In this document: positions 33,495 to 42,334 of the stretch, in pieces
Layout of the letters: each line of letters starts with the position of its first letter
How positions within the stretch are numbered: the stretch's first letter is position 1
NCBI GenBank assembly: GCA_964453335.1
Contig: CAYVOK010000002.1
Coordinates: forward strand, 1 to 64,000
DNA length: 64,000 nucleotides
From: VGBO01 sp964453335
GTDB taxonomy: Bacteria; Actinomycetota; Acidimicrobiia; Acidimicrobiales; CAIXPF01
Direction: 5' to 3'
The notes under the pieces: generated by a model
Told to the model about the DNA's origin: nothing
Seen by the model: only the letters and a program-made list of their open reading frames with translations
The model's database searches: none
Translations under genes and position numbers: made by a program

Positions 33495-34784
33495 ATGACG
33501 ACCGGAGCCCGCACGACAGGCCTCGACGCCCTCAACTTCATCCCCGGCGCGACCCCGCCGCTCGTGGTCGGCGGGGAGGGGAACCACCTGGTGCTCGCCG
33601 ACGGCCGCCGCGTCCTCGACGCCGCCGGCGGCGCGATCGTGACGAACATCGGCCACGGCCGCCCCGAGATCGCCGAGGTCGCCGCAGCGGCGACGTCGTC
33701 GGTCGACTACGTGATCCCGCCGTGGGCGACCCCGGCGCGGGTGGCGTTGCGCGACCGCCTCGTCACATCGTGGTTGCCGGCGGGTCTCGAACGCGTCGGG
33801 TTCGTGTCGGGCGGGTCGGAGTCGACCGATTCGGCGATCCGGCTGGCCTGCGCCCACCACGTGACCTCCGGCCGACCGGAACGCACGATCGTGATCGGGC
33901 GGGTCCCCTCCTACCACGGGGTCACGCTCGCCGGTCTCGGCGTGGGCGGCCACCTCGGTCGGCGGGCCGGCTACGACGGGATGCTCCCCGACTGGCCGAA
34001 GGTCACCTGGGACGACGCGGACGCGCTCGAGGCCGCGATCCTCGCCGCAGGGCCCGAACGCGTCGCGGCGTTCGTCGCCGAACCGGTGATCGGCGCCGCA
34101 GGCGGCGTGCTCGTACCGCCGGACGACTACTTCCCCCGCGTCGCCGAGATCTGCCGCCGCCACGGGGTGCTGCTCGTCATCGACGAGGTGATGACCGGGT
34201 TCGGGCGGACCGGCCGCAACTTCGGCATCGAACACTGGGGCGTGACGCCCGACATCATGGTCGGCGGCAAGGGGCTCTCCGGCGGGTACGCGGCAATGGG
34301 CGGCGTGTACGCGACGGACGCGGTGACCGCCCCGATCGCCGAAGCGGCGCACGGGTTCATGTTCTTCACGTTCGGGGCGCAATCCTCGGCGTGCGCGATC
34401 TCGGACCGGGTGCTCGGGATCATGGAGGAGGAGCACCTCGTCGACCGTTCGGCGAAGCTCGGCGCCTCCCTCGCGACCCTGCTGCACGACCGCTTCGACG
34501 ACCATCCGCATGTCGCCGAGGTGCGCTGCATCGGCCTGTTCGCCGGCATCGAGCTCGTCGAACGACGGGATCCGCACACCTGGTACCCCAAGCACGTCGG
34601 GTTCGCGCAGCGGGTGGTGCAGGAGTCCCTCGCCGAGGGCGTGTGGGTCTACCCGGCGGGTTCGGGTCCGCTCGCGCAGGACGCGGTGATGCTCGGACCG
34701 GGTTTCACCATCACCGAGGACGAGCTCGACGAAATCGTCACGAAGGTCGGCCGGGCGGTCGACCGGGCTGCTGCGTCGGTCTGA
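33495..34784 (+). CDS. Class III pyridoxal-phosphate aminotransferase
   Basis: 429 residues. PLP lysine is Lys259 in MVGGKGLSGGYAAMG; VIDEVMTGFGRTGRNFGIEH supplies the cofactor-binding Asp, and SGGSESTDSAIRLA the phosphate-binding loop. Group includes omega-amino-acid:pyruvate and taurine-type transaminases. TACACT lies 6 bases before the ATG. The 3' end overlaps the ferrochelatase gene 3' end by 47 bases on the opposite strand. Confidence 0.9.
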   Translation: MTTGARTTGLDALNFIPGATPPLVVGGEGNHLVLADGRRVLDAAGGAIVTNIGHGRPEIAEVAAAATSSVDYVIPPWATPARVALRDRLVTSWLPAGLERVGFVSGGSESTDSAIRLACAHHVTSGRPERTIVIGRVPSYHGVTLAGLGVGGHLGRRAGYDGMLPDWPKVTWDDADALEAAILAAGPERVAAFVAEPVIGAAGGVLVPPDDYFPRVAEICRRHGVLLVIDEVMTGFGRTGRNFGIEHWGVTPDIMVGGKGLSGGYAAMGGVYATDAVTAPIAEAAHGFMFFTFGAQSSACAISDRVLGIMEEEHLVDRSAKLGASLATLLHDRFDDHPHVAEVRCIGLFAGIELVERRDPHTWYPKHVGFAQRVVQESLAEGVWVYPAGSGPLAQDAVMLGPGFTITEDELDEIVTKVGRAVDRAAASV

Positions 34785-35805
34785 CCGGCGCCGGGCAGCA
34801 GTCGAGCGGGCACACGTCGGGTCGCGGCCCCAGCAGGCCGATCACCCGTCGCTCCGGCAACGCGGCACGTCGTTCCTCGACGAGCTCGCGCACCATCGTC
34901 ACGAACGCCGGGTCGCATCCCACGGTCGCCGCGCGGCGGGCCCACAACCCGAGCTCGGCGGCGCGCGCAAGCGCCTGCGTGTCGAGGTCGTAGATGACCT
35001 CCATGTGGTCGGACACGAAGCCGACCGGGACGATCACCACCGCGCGACGCCCCCGTGCGGCCACGGTGTCGAGGTGTGCGACGACGTCCGGTTCGAGCCA
35101 CGGCACCTGCGGCGGACCGCTGCGGCTCTGCCACACGAGGTCGTGGGGGTGGGCACGGTCCAGACCGTCGGCGACGAGCCGCATCGTCTCGCGGAGCTGT
35201 GCCTCGTAGTCGCACGTCGTGGCGGAGGCGAGCGGCAGGGAGTGCGCGGTGAAGACCAGTTCGACGTCGTCGACGAGGTCGTCGGGCACCTCGGCGAGCG
35301 CGGCGCGGACGCGGTCGATCATCGGTTCGACGAACCCGGGATGGTTGAAGAACGCCCGGATCTTGCCCACCTGCGGTGCGTCCGGGCCGATCGCGGCGCG
35401 TGCCGTGGCGATGTCCTCGCGGTACTGGCGGCACCCCGAGTAGGAGCTGTATGCCGAGGTCACGAACGCCACGGCGTTGCGCACGCCGTCGGCGGTCATG
35501 GTCCGCATCGTGTCCTCGAGGTAGGGGTGCCAGTTGCGGTTCCCCCAGTAGATCGGCAGATCGGCGAGCCCGTGCGCGTCGAAGTCGGCGCGCAACGCCG
35601 CGAGGAGCTCCCGGTTCTGGTCGTTGATCGGGCTCCGACCGCCGAAGAGGTGGTAGTTCTCGGCGACCTCGGCGAGACGCTCGGCCGGGATGCCCCGCCC
35701 ACGCGTGACGTTCTCGAGGAACGGCAGGACGTCGTCCGGACCTTCGGGGCCACCGAAGGACAACAGGAGGACGGCGTCGATCGGCGCAGGTTCGTCGGCG
35801 GACAT
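34738..35805 (-). CDS. hemH: Ferrochelatase
   Basis: 355 residues that insert iron into (copro)porphyrin. Conserved blocks GGPEGPDDVLPFLENVTRGR, YHLFGGRSPINDQNR, YWGNRNWHPYLEDTM, the catalytic His region FTAHSLP, and PVGFVSDHMEVIYDLD with its Glu. The C-terminal CPLDCCPAP plus the upstream VGCDP resemble the cysteines that bind a [2Fe-2S] cluster in actinobacterial ferrochelatases. The Pro-rich tail overlaps the convergent aminotransferase gene. Confidence 0.93.
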   Translation of the reverse strand: MSADEPAPIDAVLLLSFGGPEGPDDVLPFLENVTRGRGIPAERLAEVAENYHLFGGRSPINDQNRELLAALRADFDAHGLADLPIYWGNRNWHPYLEDTMRTMTADGVRNAVAFVTSAYSSYSGCRQYREDIATARAAIGPDAPQVGKIRAFFNHPGFVEPMIDRVRAALAEVPDDLVDDVELVFTAHSLPLASATTCDYEAQLRETMRLVADGLDRAHPHDLVWQSRSGPPQVPWLEPDVVAHLDTVAARGRRAVVIVPVGFVSDHMEVIYDLDTQALARAAELGLWARRAATVGCDPAFVTMVRELVEERRAALPERRVIGLLGPRPDVCPLDCCPAPVRPTQQPGRPPGRPS

Positions 35806-35879
35806 GCGGTCATCCTGCCCCGGGACGCCCCCCTACCGGGAACCACGCGCGCCGGTCGCGACGCGGCGAGACTGCTCGG

Positions 35880-36983
35880 GTGACCCGCCGTGCCCTGTCC
35901 CGTCTGCTGCTCACCGTGGCGCTCACCGTCGGCTCGCTCGCCTGGGCGGGGGTGACGCTGCAACGCACGGTGTTCGACGAGTCCCGTCCGGCCGCCATCG
36001 CCGCGGAGCTGCTCGAGGACGACACGTTGCGCCGCGAGCTCGCCGAGCGCATCGTCGACTCCCTCGACGGCGTGCTCCCCGCCGAGATCATCGACATCGT
36101 CGGCCGGGAGACGCTCGTGGAGATCACCGACGAGTCGCTCGGGGACGACGCCGTGCGCGCCCCGCTGACGGACACGCTCACCGGGGTGATCGCGTACAGC
36201 CTCGGGTCGACCGACGTCGCGCCGACCTTCGACACCGGGGTCGTCGACACGCTGTTGCGGGCACGAATCGCCGGGTTCAGCCCCGTCGTCGCTGCGATCC
36301 TGCCCCCGCTGCCGGCCCGCCAGGTCGAGGTCCCCGCGCCCGAGATCGCACCCCTGCGGACGGCCCGTTCCCTCGTCGAACGGGGCACACCGATCGCTGC
36401 GGTGCTCGCCGGCGTCGCCGCGCTCGCCGCGCTCGCCGTCGCCCCGGCCCGGTCGGTGGTGCTGCGCCGGGTCGGCTGGTGGGGGCTGTCCACGGGCGCG
36501 GTGTGGGTCGTGCTGCGGTACACGGGACCGCTCCTCGCCGACGTGTTCCTTCCCGGCGCGTCGGGGATCACCGAGGCGTTCTCCCGCGCGGCGGTCGGTT
36601 CGATGCTCACGCCAGGGTTGCTCCTCACCGGGGTGGGCGGCGCGCTCGTGCTCGGCAGCTACCTCCTCGGCGGCGGGTCCGCCGGCGGGTCGGCGTCGGA
36701 GCCGAGCTCGTGGTCGGTGCGCAACCGGGCGGCGAACATCGCCGACATCGCGGGCCTCGACGTCGTCGCCGACGTCCTGCACACGACCGACGACCTCGTC
36801 GACCTCGTCGACGTACGGGGCGGGTGGTCACCGTCGGCCCCGGCTGCCGCTCCGGCCGACGCCACCGTCGTCGACCCGGGCGCGCCGCGGTGGGTTCCCG
36901 GTGTCGGGTACGTGTACGACGCCCCGCCGGGACCGAACGCCGAGTGGGTCGACGGTCACGGTTGGGTGGACCGGCCGAACTAG
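35880..36983 (+). CDS. Integral membrane protein of unknown function
   Basis: 367 residues. A signal anchor at residues 5-25 (ALSRLLLTVALTVGSLAWAG), an external domain of about 140 residues rich in Asp and Glu, then two or three membrane segments around residues 170-260, and a cytosolic tail ending with a repeat of Trp-Val-Pro-Gly-type motifs (PRWVPGVGYVYDAPPG, EWVDGHGWVDRPN). The tail looks like a short ligand-binding repeat. No family recognised. GTG start with the weak hexamer GAGACT 6 bases upstream. Confidence 0.7.
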   Translation: MTRRALSRLLLTVALTVGSLAWAGVTLQRTVFDESRPAAIAAELLEDDTLRRELAERIVDSLDGVLPAEIIDIVGRETLVEITDESLGDDAVRAPLTDTLTGVIAYSLGSTDVAPTFDTGVVDTLLRARIAGFSPVVAAILPPLPARQVEVPAPEIAPLRTARSLVERGTPIAAVLAGVAALAALAVAPARSVVLRRVGWWGLSTGAVWVVLRYTGPLLADVFLPGASGITEAFSRAAVGSMLTPGLLLTGVGGALVLGSYLLGGGSAGGSASEPSSWSVRNRAANIADIAGLDVVADVLHTTDDLVDLVDVRGGWSPSAPAAAPADATVVDPGAPRWVPGVGYVYDAPPGPNAEWVDGHGWVDRPN

Positions 36984-37001
36984 GTCGGCGACGATGGGCG
37001 G

Positions 37002-37433
37002 GTGCCCCGGACCCCGCCGCCGCAACCCGAAGCGAAGACGTGCGCGTCGTGCGGCCGGACCATGACATGGCGCGCGGCGTGGGCACGCAACTGGGCGCAG
37101 GTGCGCTACTGCAGCGACGCGTGCCGTCGCCGTCGGGTCGGGGCGACCGACCGGGAGCTCGAGGCGGCGATCCTCGACCTGCTCGACGGTCGGGCGGTCG
37201 GAGCGTCGATCTGCCCGAGCGAGGCAGCGCGCGCCGTCGACGCGACCGGGTGGCGTGACCTCCTCGAGCCCGCCCGGGCTGCGGCACGCCGCCTCGTCGC
37301 CGCCGGTCGGGTCGAGATCACCCAGCGCGGTGCGGTGGTCGACCCGTCGACCGCGAAGGGGGCGATCCGGATCCGTCGCACCCCCGAGCGACCGCCCGAA
37401 CCGGAGCGTCACCGCCGGACCCGCCGGGGCTGA
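37002..37433 (+). CDS. DUF2256 zinc finger fused to DUF3253
   Basis: 143 residues. Residues 12-44 match DUF2256: Cys14-x2-Cys17 and Cys37-x3-Cys41 with the WRAAWARNWAQVRYCSDACR block. Residues 48-125 match DUF3253, a winged-helix-like domain (LEAAILDLLDGRAVGASICP, WRDLLEPARAAARRLVAAGR). The fusion is known in other bacteria and its function is not. GTG start, GACGAT 6 bases upstream. Confidence 0.82.
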   Translation: MPRTPPPQPEAKTCASCGRTMTWRAAWARNWAQVRYCSDACRRRRVGATDRELEAAILDLLDGRAVGASICPSEAARAVDATGWRDLLEPARAAARRLVAAGRVEITQRGAVVDPSTAKGAIRIRRTPERPPEPERHRRTRRG

Positions 37434-38138
37434 TCAGCCGAACGCCTCGCTCGGCAGGTCGGTGTCGTCGCCCTCGACCGCGTCGACGATCCGCCGGGCG
37501 ACGGCGGCCGGGTCGAGTCCGACGGGCATGCGCGGCGCGGTGCCCTCGATGGCACGGTGCACGAGACCGGTCTCGGTGTGCGGCGGACGGGCGTCGATCA
37601 CCCGGATCCTGCGGCGGCGCGCCTCGCGTGCGAACGCCTCGTCGAAGGACCGCACCGCGGCCTTCGACGCGCCGTAGGCCGCCATGCCGGGCAGGTTCCC
37701 TTCGGCGATCACCCCGGAGACGTTCACGACGACCCCGCCCTCGCGCACGACCTCGAGCGTCGCCTGCGCGAGCAGGATCGGCAGGAAGGTGTTCGTGAGG
37801 AACAGTTCCTCCATCGTGTCGACGGTGAGGTCGGCGACCGCACCGAACGCGACGACACCGACCGCGTTGACGACGACGTCGAGACCGCCGCCGTGCGCGA
37901 CGGCCGCGGCGACCGCGGCCCGGCACGCGTCAGGGGTCCGCAGGTCGACCGGGACGCGGTGCCCCGCCACGTCGAGCGCGTCGAGGCGTGCCGGGTCGCG
38001 TGCGACGAGGGTGAGGGTCGCTCCCCGTGCGGCGAACGCCCGGGCGACGGCCGAGCCGATCCCGCCGGTCGCCCCGGCGACGAGGACCGAGCGGCCCTGC
38101 ATCGAGCTGCCGTGCGGATGGTCGGCGGTGATGGTCAC
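37434..38138 (-). CDS. Short-chain dehydrogenase/reductase (SDR)
   Basis: 234 residues; cofactor motif VAGATGGIGSAVARAFAARG, NAVG in place of NNAG, and catalytic YGASK. Last gene of a five-gene operon (42783 to 37434). The GTG start overlaps the stop of the upstream PPDK-like fusion gene (GTGA) and has GGAGG upstream. The C-terminal region lacks the usual substrate lid, ending VDAVEGDDTDLPSEAFG. Confidence 0.88.
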   Translation of the reverse strand: MTITADHPHGSSMQGRSVLVAGATGGIGSAVARAFAARGATLTLVARDPARLDALDVAGHRVPVDLRTPDACRAAVAAAVAHGGGLDVVVNAVGVVAFGAVADLTVDTMEELFLTNTFLPILLAQATLEVVREGGVVVNVSGVIAEGNLPGMAAYGASKAAVRSFDEAFAREARRRRIRVIDARPPHTETGLVHRAIEGTAPRMPVGLDPAAVARRIVDAVEGDDTDLPSEAFG

Positions 38139-41071
38139 GGTTCCTCCCGTGGTGCGATGCGGGCCGCGATGCGGCGGAACGGGGCGACGCGCACGGGGAC
38201 GCCCGGCGAGTAGAGCGCACGCGGCGGTCCGACCGGTACGGGCAGGCCGGCCGCCTCGACGACCGTCGGGTCGACGACGACGTCGTCGACCCGGCACAAC
38301 GGCCAGCGTGGATGGTCGACGGCACCGTGGAGGAGACGTCGACCGCGTGCGGTCACGAGACCCCAGCGCGCGGTCAGGAAGTGGTCGAGGTCGGTGACCT
38401 CGGCGGGGTCGACCCGGGTGCCGACGGTGAAGGCGACGCGCGCCGTCGCCCCACGGCCGTGTGCCGACCGACGCGTCATCCGGTACTCGTGGCGTTCGCC
38501 GTCGACCGCATGGGTCGCCGCCGCCCAGCGGTACGGCAGGGAGAAGATCGTCCGGGTGACGGCGACGACGGCGAGGCGCGGCACGTCGAGGGAGAAGAAC
38601 CACACCGAGCGCCGACCGGTGGCGTCCACCACGTAGGTGCGCACGTTGATCTCCACGAACCGGCCGACGAGCGGCAGCGGCGGGAGAGGGCCGAGCCGCA
38701 CGTCCCGCATCTCGAAGGGGATGAGGCCGACCCAGGCGACACCGTCGAAGGTGTCCACGGTGAGGCCGTCCGGGAGGAGCCGCTGGACGACGTCGGGGTC
38801 GTAGGGCCAGTGCAGGTAGGCGAGCTCCGCCCACTGCTGGCGCAGCAGGGTGCGTCGGGTCCACACCGGCGGGTCGGCGCTGACCGCCTCGATCCCGGTG
38901 GGCGCGCGGTCGCCGCCCGGTTCGTCCGGCTCGCCGCCGATCCGTTGCACGACACCGGCGCCGGCCCGTACCTCGACCTCGTCGCCGGTGGTGAGACCGC
39001 GTCGCACCCCGCGCACGTTCGTGACCGCCGGGAGCCCGAGTTCCCGCACGAGGATCGAACCGTGGGACAGGTCGCCGCCGGTCTCCACGACCGCCGCGGC
39101 GACCTGCGTGAGCGTGGTCACCCATCCGGCGTCGATCGAGCGGGCGACGAGGATCGTCGAGGCCGGATCGAACCCGTTCGGGAGTTCGTGCGCCGGCTCG
39201 TCGAGCACCCACGCCCGACCACGGACCGTGCCGTCGGTGAGCGCGAGCCCACGCCAGGTCGACCCACCGGCGCCGACCGCGTCGGGCGACCACGACGCCG
39301 GGTCGTCGGAGCGGCGGACCACCGGCGGCGGGTCGAGCACCGCCAGCCGGTTGCGTTCGGCCGCCCGGGCGGCGGCGTCCGCAGCACTGACCACCGCGCC
39401 GGCGTCGAGGGCGCGCGCCTCCTCCGCCGTGAGCGTCCACAGCACCTCGACGGTGGGGAGGCGTCCGTCGTCCACGGCCGCCGTGGCGAGGTCGACGAGC
39501 GCGGTGCGCACCGCAGCGAAGGCGCGCATCGACTCGTGGCGGAGCTGCTCCCGCGCGCTGATCGGCGCGCGCGCCGCCCACCACAACGGCAGCGTCAGCA
39601 CGACGCGCAACGAACGGCGACGCAGAGGGGCCGAAGCGGCCGCCGGGGCGCCGGGTGGTGCCGTCGCCGCGGCGGGCAGCACGGACGGGTCGTCGGCGTA
39701 ACGCGGACAGGCGACGTCGCTCTCGTAGACACCACGGTGCCCGAACCGGGCGAGGAAGGCGCTGCGGTCGAGCGTGCCCGCACCCACCGCGGCGACCGCG
39801 TCGGCGAGTTCGGTCGTGACGGTGCGGTGACGCGAGGCGTGGGCCTGCAACGTGCCGGTGCGCCGCAACAGCGCGAGCGGCGGACCGATCGCGGACGACA
39901 GCGGGAACATCCCGGTCACGAGTGCCACGTACGCGTCGTGCAGCACCCGGAGCGCGTCGGCGAAGGTCGGCATCGACTGCGCGCCGAGAGCGACGACCGC
40001 CGCCTCGTTGTGCCGCGCCCGCCGCACCGCGGTGACCTGAGCGGCACCGAGCCGGAGCAGCGACGGCAGGGCGCGGGCGACGCGGAACGGCCGGAGGGGG
40101 CGTTCGACCTCGGGTGGACCGCCGATCGAGTCGGCGACGAGCCGGGTGGGGAGCCCGAGGTCACGCAGCATGTCCTCGAGGAGGGACAGGTTGATGAACG
40201 GTCGGCCGGCGATGACCTCGAGGAAGTCCCGGTTCGCCGGGAGGGACGGCACGGCACGGCGGTACCACCCGAACAGTTCGGGCCCGGCCCCTGCGATCAC
40301 GCTCGTCATCAACGTCGACGGCAGGGGCGGGAGGATCTCAGCGTGGTTCGCGATCGTGAACGACTCGTCCCGGCGCGTCGGCCGGGTGATCCGCCGGATC
40401 TGCACGAGCCAGCAGACGCGCCCGTCGTCGACCCACTCGACGTCCCACGCCTCGTCACCGAAGGTGGCCCGGACCCGGCGCAGGAGCCGCTGGAGTCGCC
40501 GCTGCCAGCCGGCGGGTACCCGCTCGAGGCGCGCCAGCAGGACCCGGGTCCCCTCCTCCTCACCGGCGACGAGGCGTTCGGCGGTTCCGGTCGTCGCGTT
40601 CACGACGTCGTCGTAGGTGCCCGGCTCGCTGAACGCGACGCCGGCGGTGCGCCCCTCGACCATCGCCATGACGAGGACGTCCCGACGGAACGTGCCGGCG
40701 CGCCGGTCGGCGGAGCGTCGGACGACGTCGACAGTGGCGGGCACGTCCGCCGGTGCGACACGCAGCCGTGAGTCGAACCAGCCCGCGAGGCTCGCCGCCG
40801 CACCGTCCTCGGCGGCGAACGCCGAACGGACGGCGAAGGTCCCCACCGTCGGCCCGGCGCCGTCGACGATCGACGTCGGGGGCGCCACCCCGTCGAGGAC
40901 GACGACCCCGGGCGGTACCGGCAGCCCCGCTGCGGCCGCCCGGTCGAGCAGCGCCGCCTTCGGTCCCGTCCCGTGGGCGGCGACGGTGCCGCTGCCGAGT
41001 GCGACGACGCCGACGGTTCCGTCCGTGCGGTCAGCGGGCCAGGAGGTCGCGGGCGATCGTCGCGATCGCAT
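38135..41071 (-). CDS. PEP-synthase-like phosphotransferase fused to DUF2071
   Basis: 978 residues. Residues 20-250 resemble the ATP-binding half of PEP synthase or rifampin phosphotransferase (AAAAGLPVPPGVVVLDG, FAVRSAFAAEDGAAASLAGW). Around residues 600-700 lies the swivelling phospho-His domain (ETGGDLSHGSILVRELGLPA, His of LSHGS). Residues 750-978 match DUF2071/YqjF (RRTLLRQQWAELAYLHWPYD, DVPRLAVVAV). The frame is continuous across the junction. The ATG at 41071 has GAGGAG 7 bases upstream and overlaps the hydrolase gene by 41 bases. Target molecule unknown. Confidence 0.78.
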   Translation of the reverse strand: MRSRRSPATSWPADRTDGTVGVVALGSGTVAAHGTGPKAALLDRAAAAGLPVPPGVVVLDGVAPPTSIVDGAGPTVGTFAVRSAFAAEDGAAASLAGWFDSRLRVAPADVPATVDVVRRSADRRAGTFRRDVLVMAMVEGRTAGVAFSEPGTYDDVVNATTGTAERLVAGEEEGTRVLLARLERVPAGWQRRLQRLLRRVRATFGDEAWDVEWVDDGRVCWLVQIRRITRPTRRDESFTIANHAEILPPLPSTLMTSVIAGAGPELFGWYRRAVPSLPANRDFLEVIAGRPFINLSLLEDMLRDLGLPTRLVADSIGGPPEVERPLRPFRVARALPSLLRLGAAQVTAVRRARHNEAAVVALGAQSMPTFADALRVLHDAYVALVTGMFPLSSAIGPPLALLRRTGTLQAHASRHRTVTTELADAVAAVGAGTLDRSAFLARFGHRGVYESDVACPRYADDPSVLPAAATAPPGAPAAASAPLRRRSLRVVLTLPLWWAARAPISAREQLRHESMRAFAAVRTALVDLATAAVDDGRLPTVEVLWTLTAEEARALDAGAVVSAADAAARAAERNRLAVLDPPPVVRRSDDPASWSPDAVGAGGSTWRGLALTDGTVRGRAWVLDEPAHELPNGFDPASTILVARSIDAGWVTTLTQVAAAVVETGGDLSHGSILVRELGLPAVTNVRGVRRGLTTGDEVEVRAGAGVVQRIGGEPDEPGGDRAPTGIEAVSADPPVWTRRTLLRQQWAELAYLHWPYDPDVVQRLLPDGLTVDTFDGVAWVGLIPFEMRDVRLGPLPPLPLVGRFVEINVRTYVVDATGRRSVWFFSLDVPRLAVVAVTRTIFSLPYRWAAATHAVDGERHEYRMTRRSAHGRGATARVAFTVGTRVDPAEVTDLDHFLTARWGLVTARGRRLLHGAVDHPRWPLCRVDDVVVDPTVVEAAGLPVPVGPPRALYSPGVPVRVAPFRRIAARIAPREEP

Positions 41072-41798
41072 CGGCGTACTCCTCGGGTTGTTCGATCATC
41101 GGGAAGTGGTCCCACCCGTCGCGGACCACGACAGCGGCCCCGGGCACCTTCTCCCCCGCCGCATCGGCCTGGCCACGCCGCAACACCCGGTCGTCTGCAC
41201 CCCAGAGCACGACGACCGGCACGTCGCGCACCGGCGTCAGCCCGTCGAACCAGGTGGCGGTGATGAGGTCGAACATGTCGCCGAAGGCTGCACAGGTCCG
41301 GTACGCGTCGAAGAACTCGTCGAGCACCGGCTGCGGCGCCCCGTAGGGGAAGAACAGCCGCTGCCAGATCGGTCGCAGCAGGCGGGACGAGATCGCCCGG
41401 CGCACGAACGCCCGTGCGGGCCGGGTGGTCATCAACCGGGGGAACAGCCGGGTGTCGAGGTGGGCGCCGACCGGGGCGTGCAGCACGAGGCCGCGCACGA
41501 GCTCGGGGTGCCTGCTCACGAGGTCGAGGGCGATCGACCCGCCGATGCCGTGACCGAGGATGACGGGCGGGACGCCGTCGTCGAGTGTGACGGCGCGGAC
41601 CTCGTCCGCGAGCCGGTCGGCGTAGTCGCCGAGGGTGCGCAGCGCCGGGTCACGCGGTCGGTCCGAGAACCCGGGGAGCGTCGGTGCGACGATCCGGGTT
41701 CCGGCCGGCATGACCGCTGCGCTGCGTGCGAACCGTTCCCCGCCGCCACCGTTGCCGTGGACGGCGAGCACGGTGACGACCCCGGCGCCGGCGGTCAT
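41031..41798 (-). CDS. Alpha/beta hydrolase
   Basis: 255 residues, alpha/beta-hydrolase fold. Oxyanion-hole motif HGNGGGGERFARS; nucleophile elbow VILGHGIGGSIALDLVSRHP has Gly-His-Gly-Ile-Gly with Ile where the Ser nucleophile normally sits (GxSxG), so classical esterase activity is doubtful. The catalytic Asp (WGADDRVL) and His (DGWDHFPMIEQPEE) positions are kept. ATG overlaps the stop of the selenoprotein gene (ATGA). Coupled member of the five-gene operon. Confidence 0.85.
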   Translation of the reverse strand: MTAGAGVVTVLAVHGNGGGGERFARSAAVMPAGTRIVAPTLPGFSDRPRDPALRTLGDYADRLADEVRAVTLDDGVPPVILGHGIGGSIALDLVSRHPELVRGLVLHAPVGAHLDTRLFPRLMTTRPARAFVRRAISSRLLRPIWQRLFFPYGAPQPVLDEFFDAYRTCAAFGDMFDLITATWFDGLTPVRDVPVVVLWGADDRVLRRGQADAAGEKVPGAAVVVRDGWDHFPMIEQPEEYADAIATIARDLLAR

Positions 41799-42334
41799 GC
41801 CCCCGCCACGATGTCGGCGAGTCGTGCCACGTCGGGGTGATCGCCCGGATGACGGCCCCGGTGCTCCCAGACGATCGTGCGGTCGCGCACGGCGAAGATC
41901 GTCGGCATCGTCCACGGGTCGCCGATCTTGCGCCCGATGCGGTGCCCCTGGCGCACGGCCCGGATGCCGCACGACCAGGAGGACGGGCCGAACATCGCCC
42001 GCAGGTCACCACGTTCCACGCCGAGGCGGCGGTACAGCTCCCCCGTCGGATCAGCGATCGCCATCGCGCCGGGGAACAGGCGGTCGAAGAACATGGGCCC
42101 CTGCTCGACGGTCCCCTGGTACACGAAGACGACGGGTGGGTGATCGGCCCGCTGGGCGACGGCGTCGGCGAACTCGTCGACGAGTTGTCGGTAGAACAGT
42201 CAACCGTGGTGGCGGAGGAAGACGAGCAGCGTGAGCTGCTGCCCGAACACCTCGGCGAACGTGCACGGTTCGAGGTTGTGCCCTGCGACGGCGAGGTCGA
42301 GGGTCGATCCGTCGAGCGGCATGGGAAGGCTCAT
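41795..42334 (-). CDS. Peroxiredoxin-like selenoprotein (AhpC/TSA_2 / SelU-like, UxxY)
   Basis: 179 codons if TGA at 42202-42200 is read as selenocysteine, residue 45. The frame gives LLVFLRHHG-Sec-LFYRQLVDEF, which matches the family motif LRHxGCxFCR of peroxiredoxin-like thiol oxidoreductases with Sec at the first catalytic Cys and Tyr48 at the second. After it, IADPTGELYRRLGVERGDLR, MFGPSSWSCGIRAV and GDPWTMPTIFAVRDRTIVWE are family blocks. ATG overlaps the upstream gene stop (ATGA) and the stop overlaps the hydrolase start, so the whole reading frame fits the operon only with readthrough. A palindrome for a SECIS lies at 42171-42186. Confidence 0.86.
42171..42186 (-). promoter_or_regulatory. 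SECIS-like palindromic hairpin after the UGA codon
   Basis: AACTCGTCGACGAGTT is a perfect 16-bp palindrome. As RNA on the minus strand it can form a 5-bp stem with loop GUCGAC; the loop G is 19 bases after the UGA. Distance and loop G fit bacterial SECIS rules. A tighter stem with loop UCGA is also possible. Confidence 0.55.

Noticed and set aside
41795..42334. Two separate small genes or a broken AhpC-like gene
   Set aside because: The N-terminal half ends precisely at the catalytic Cys position, and both ends are ATGA-coupled to neighbours, which fits one intact gene.
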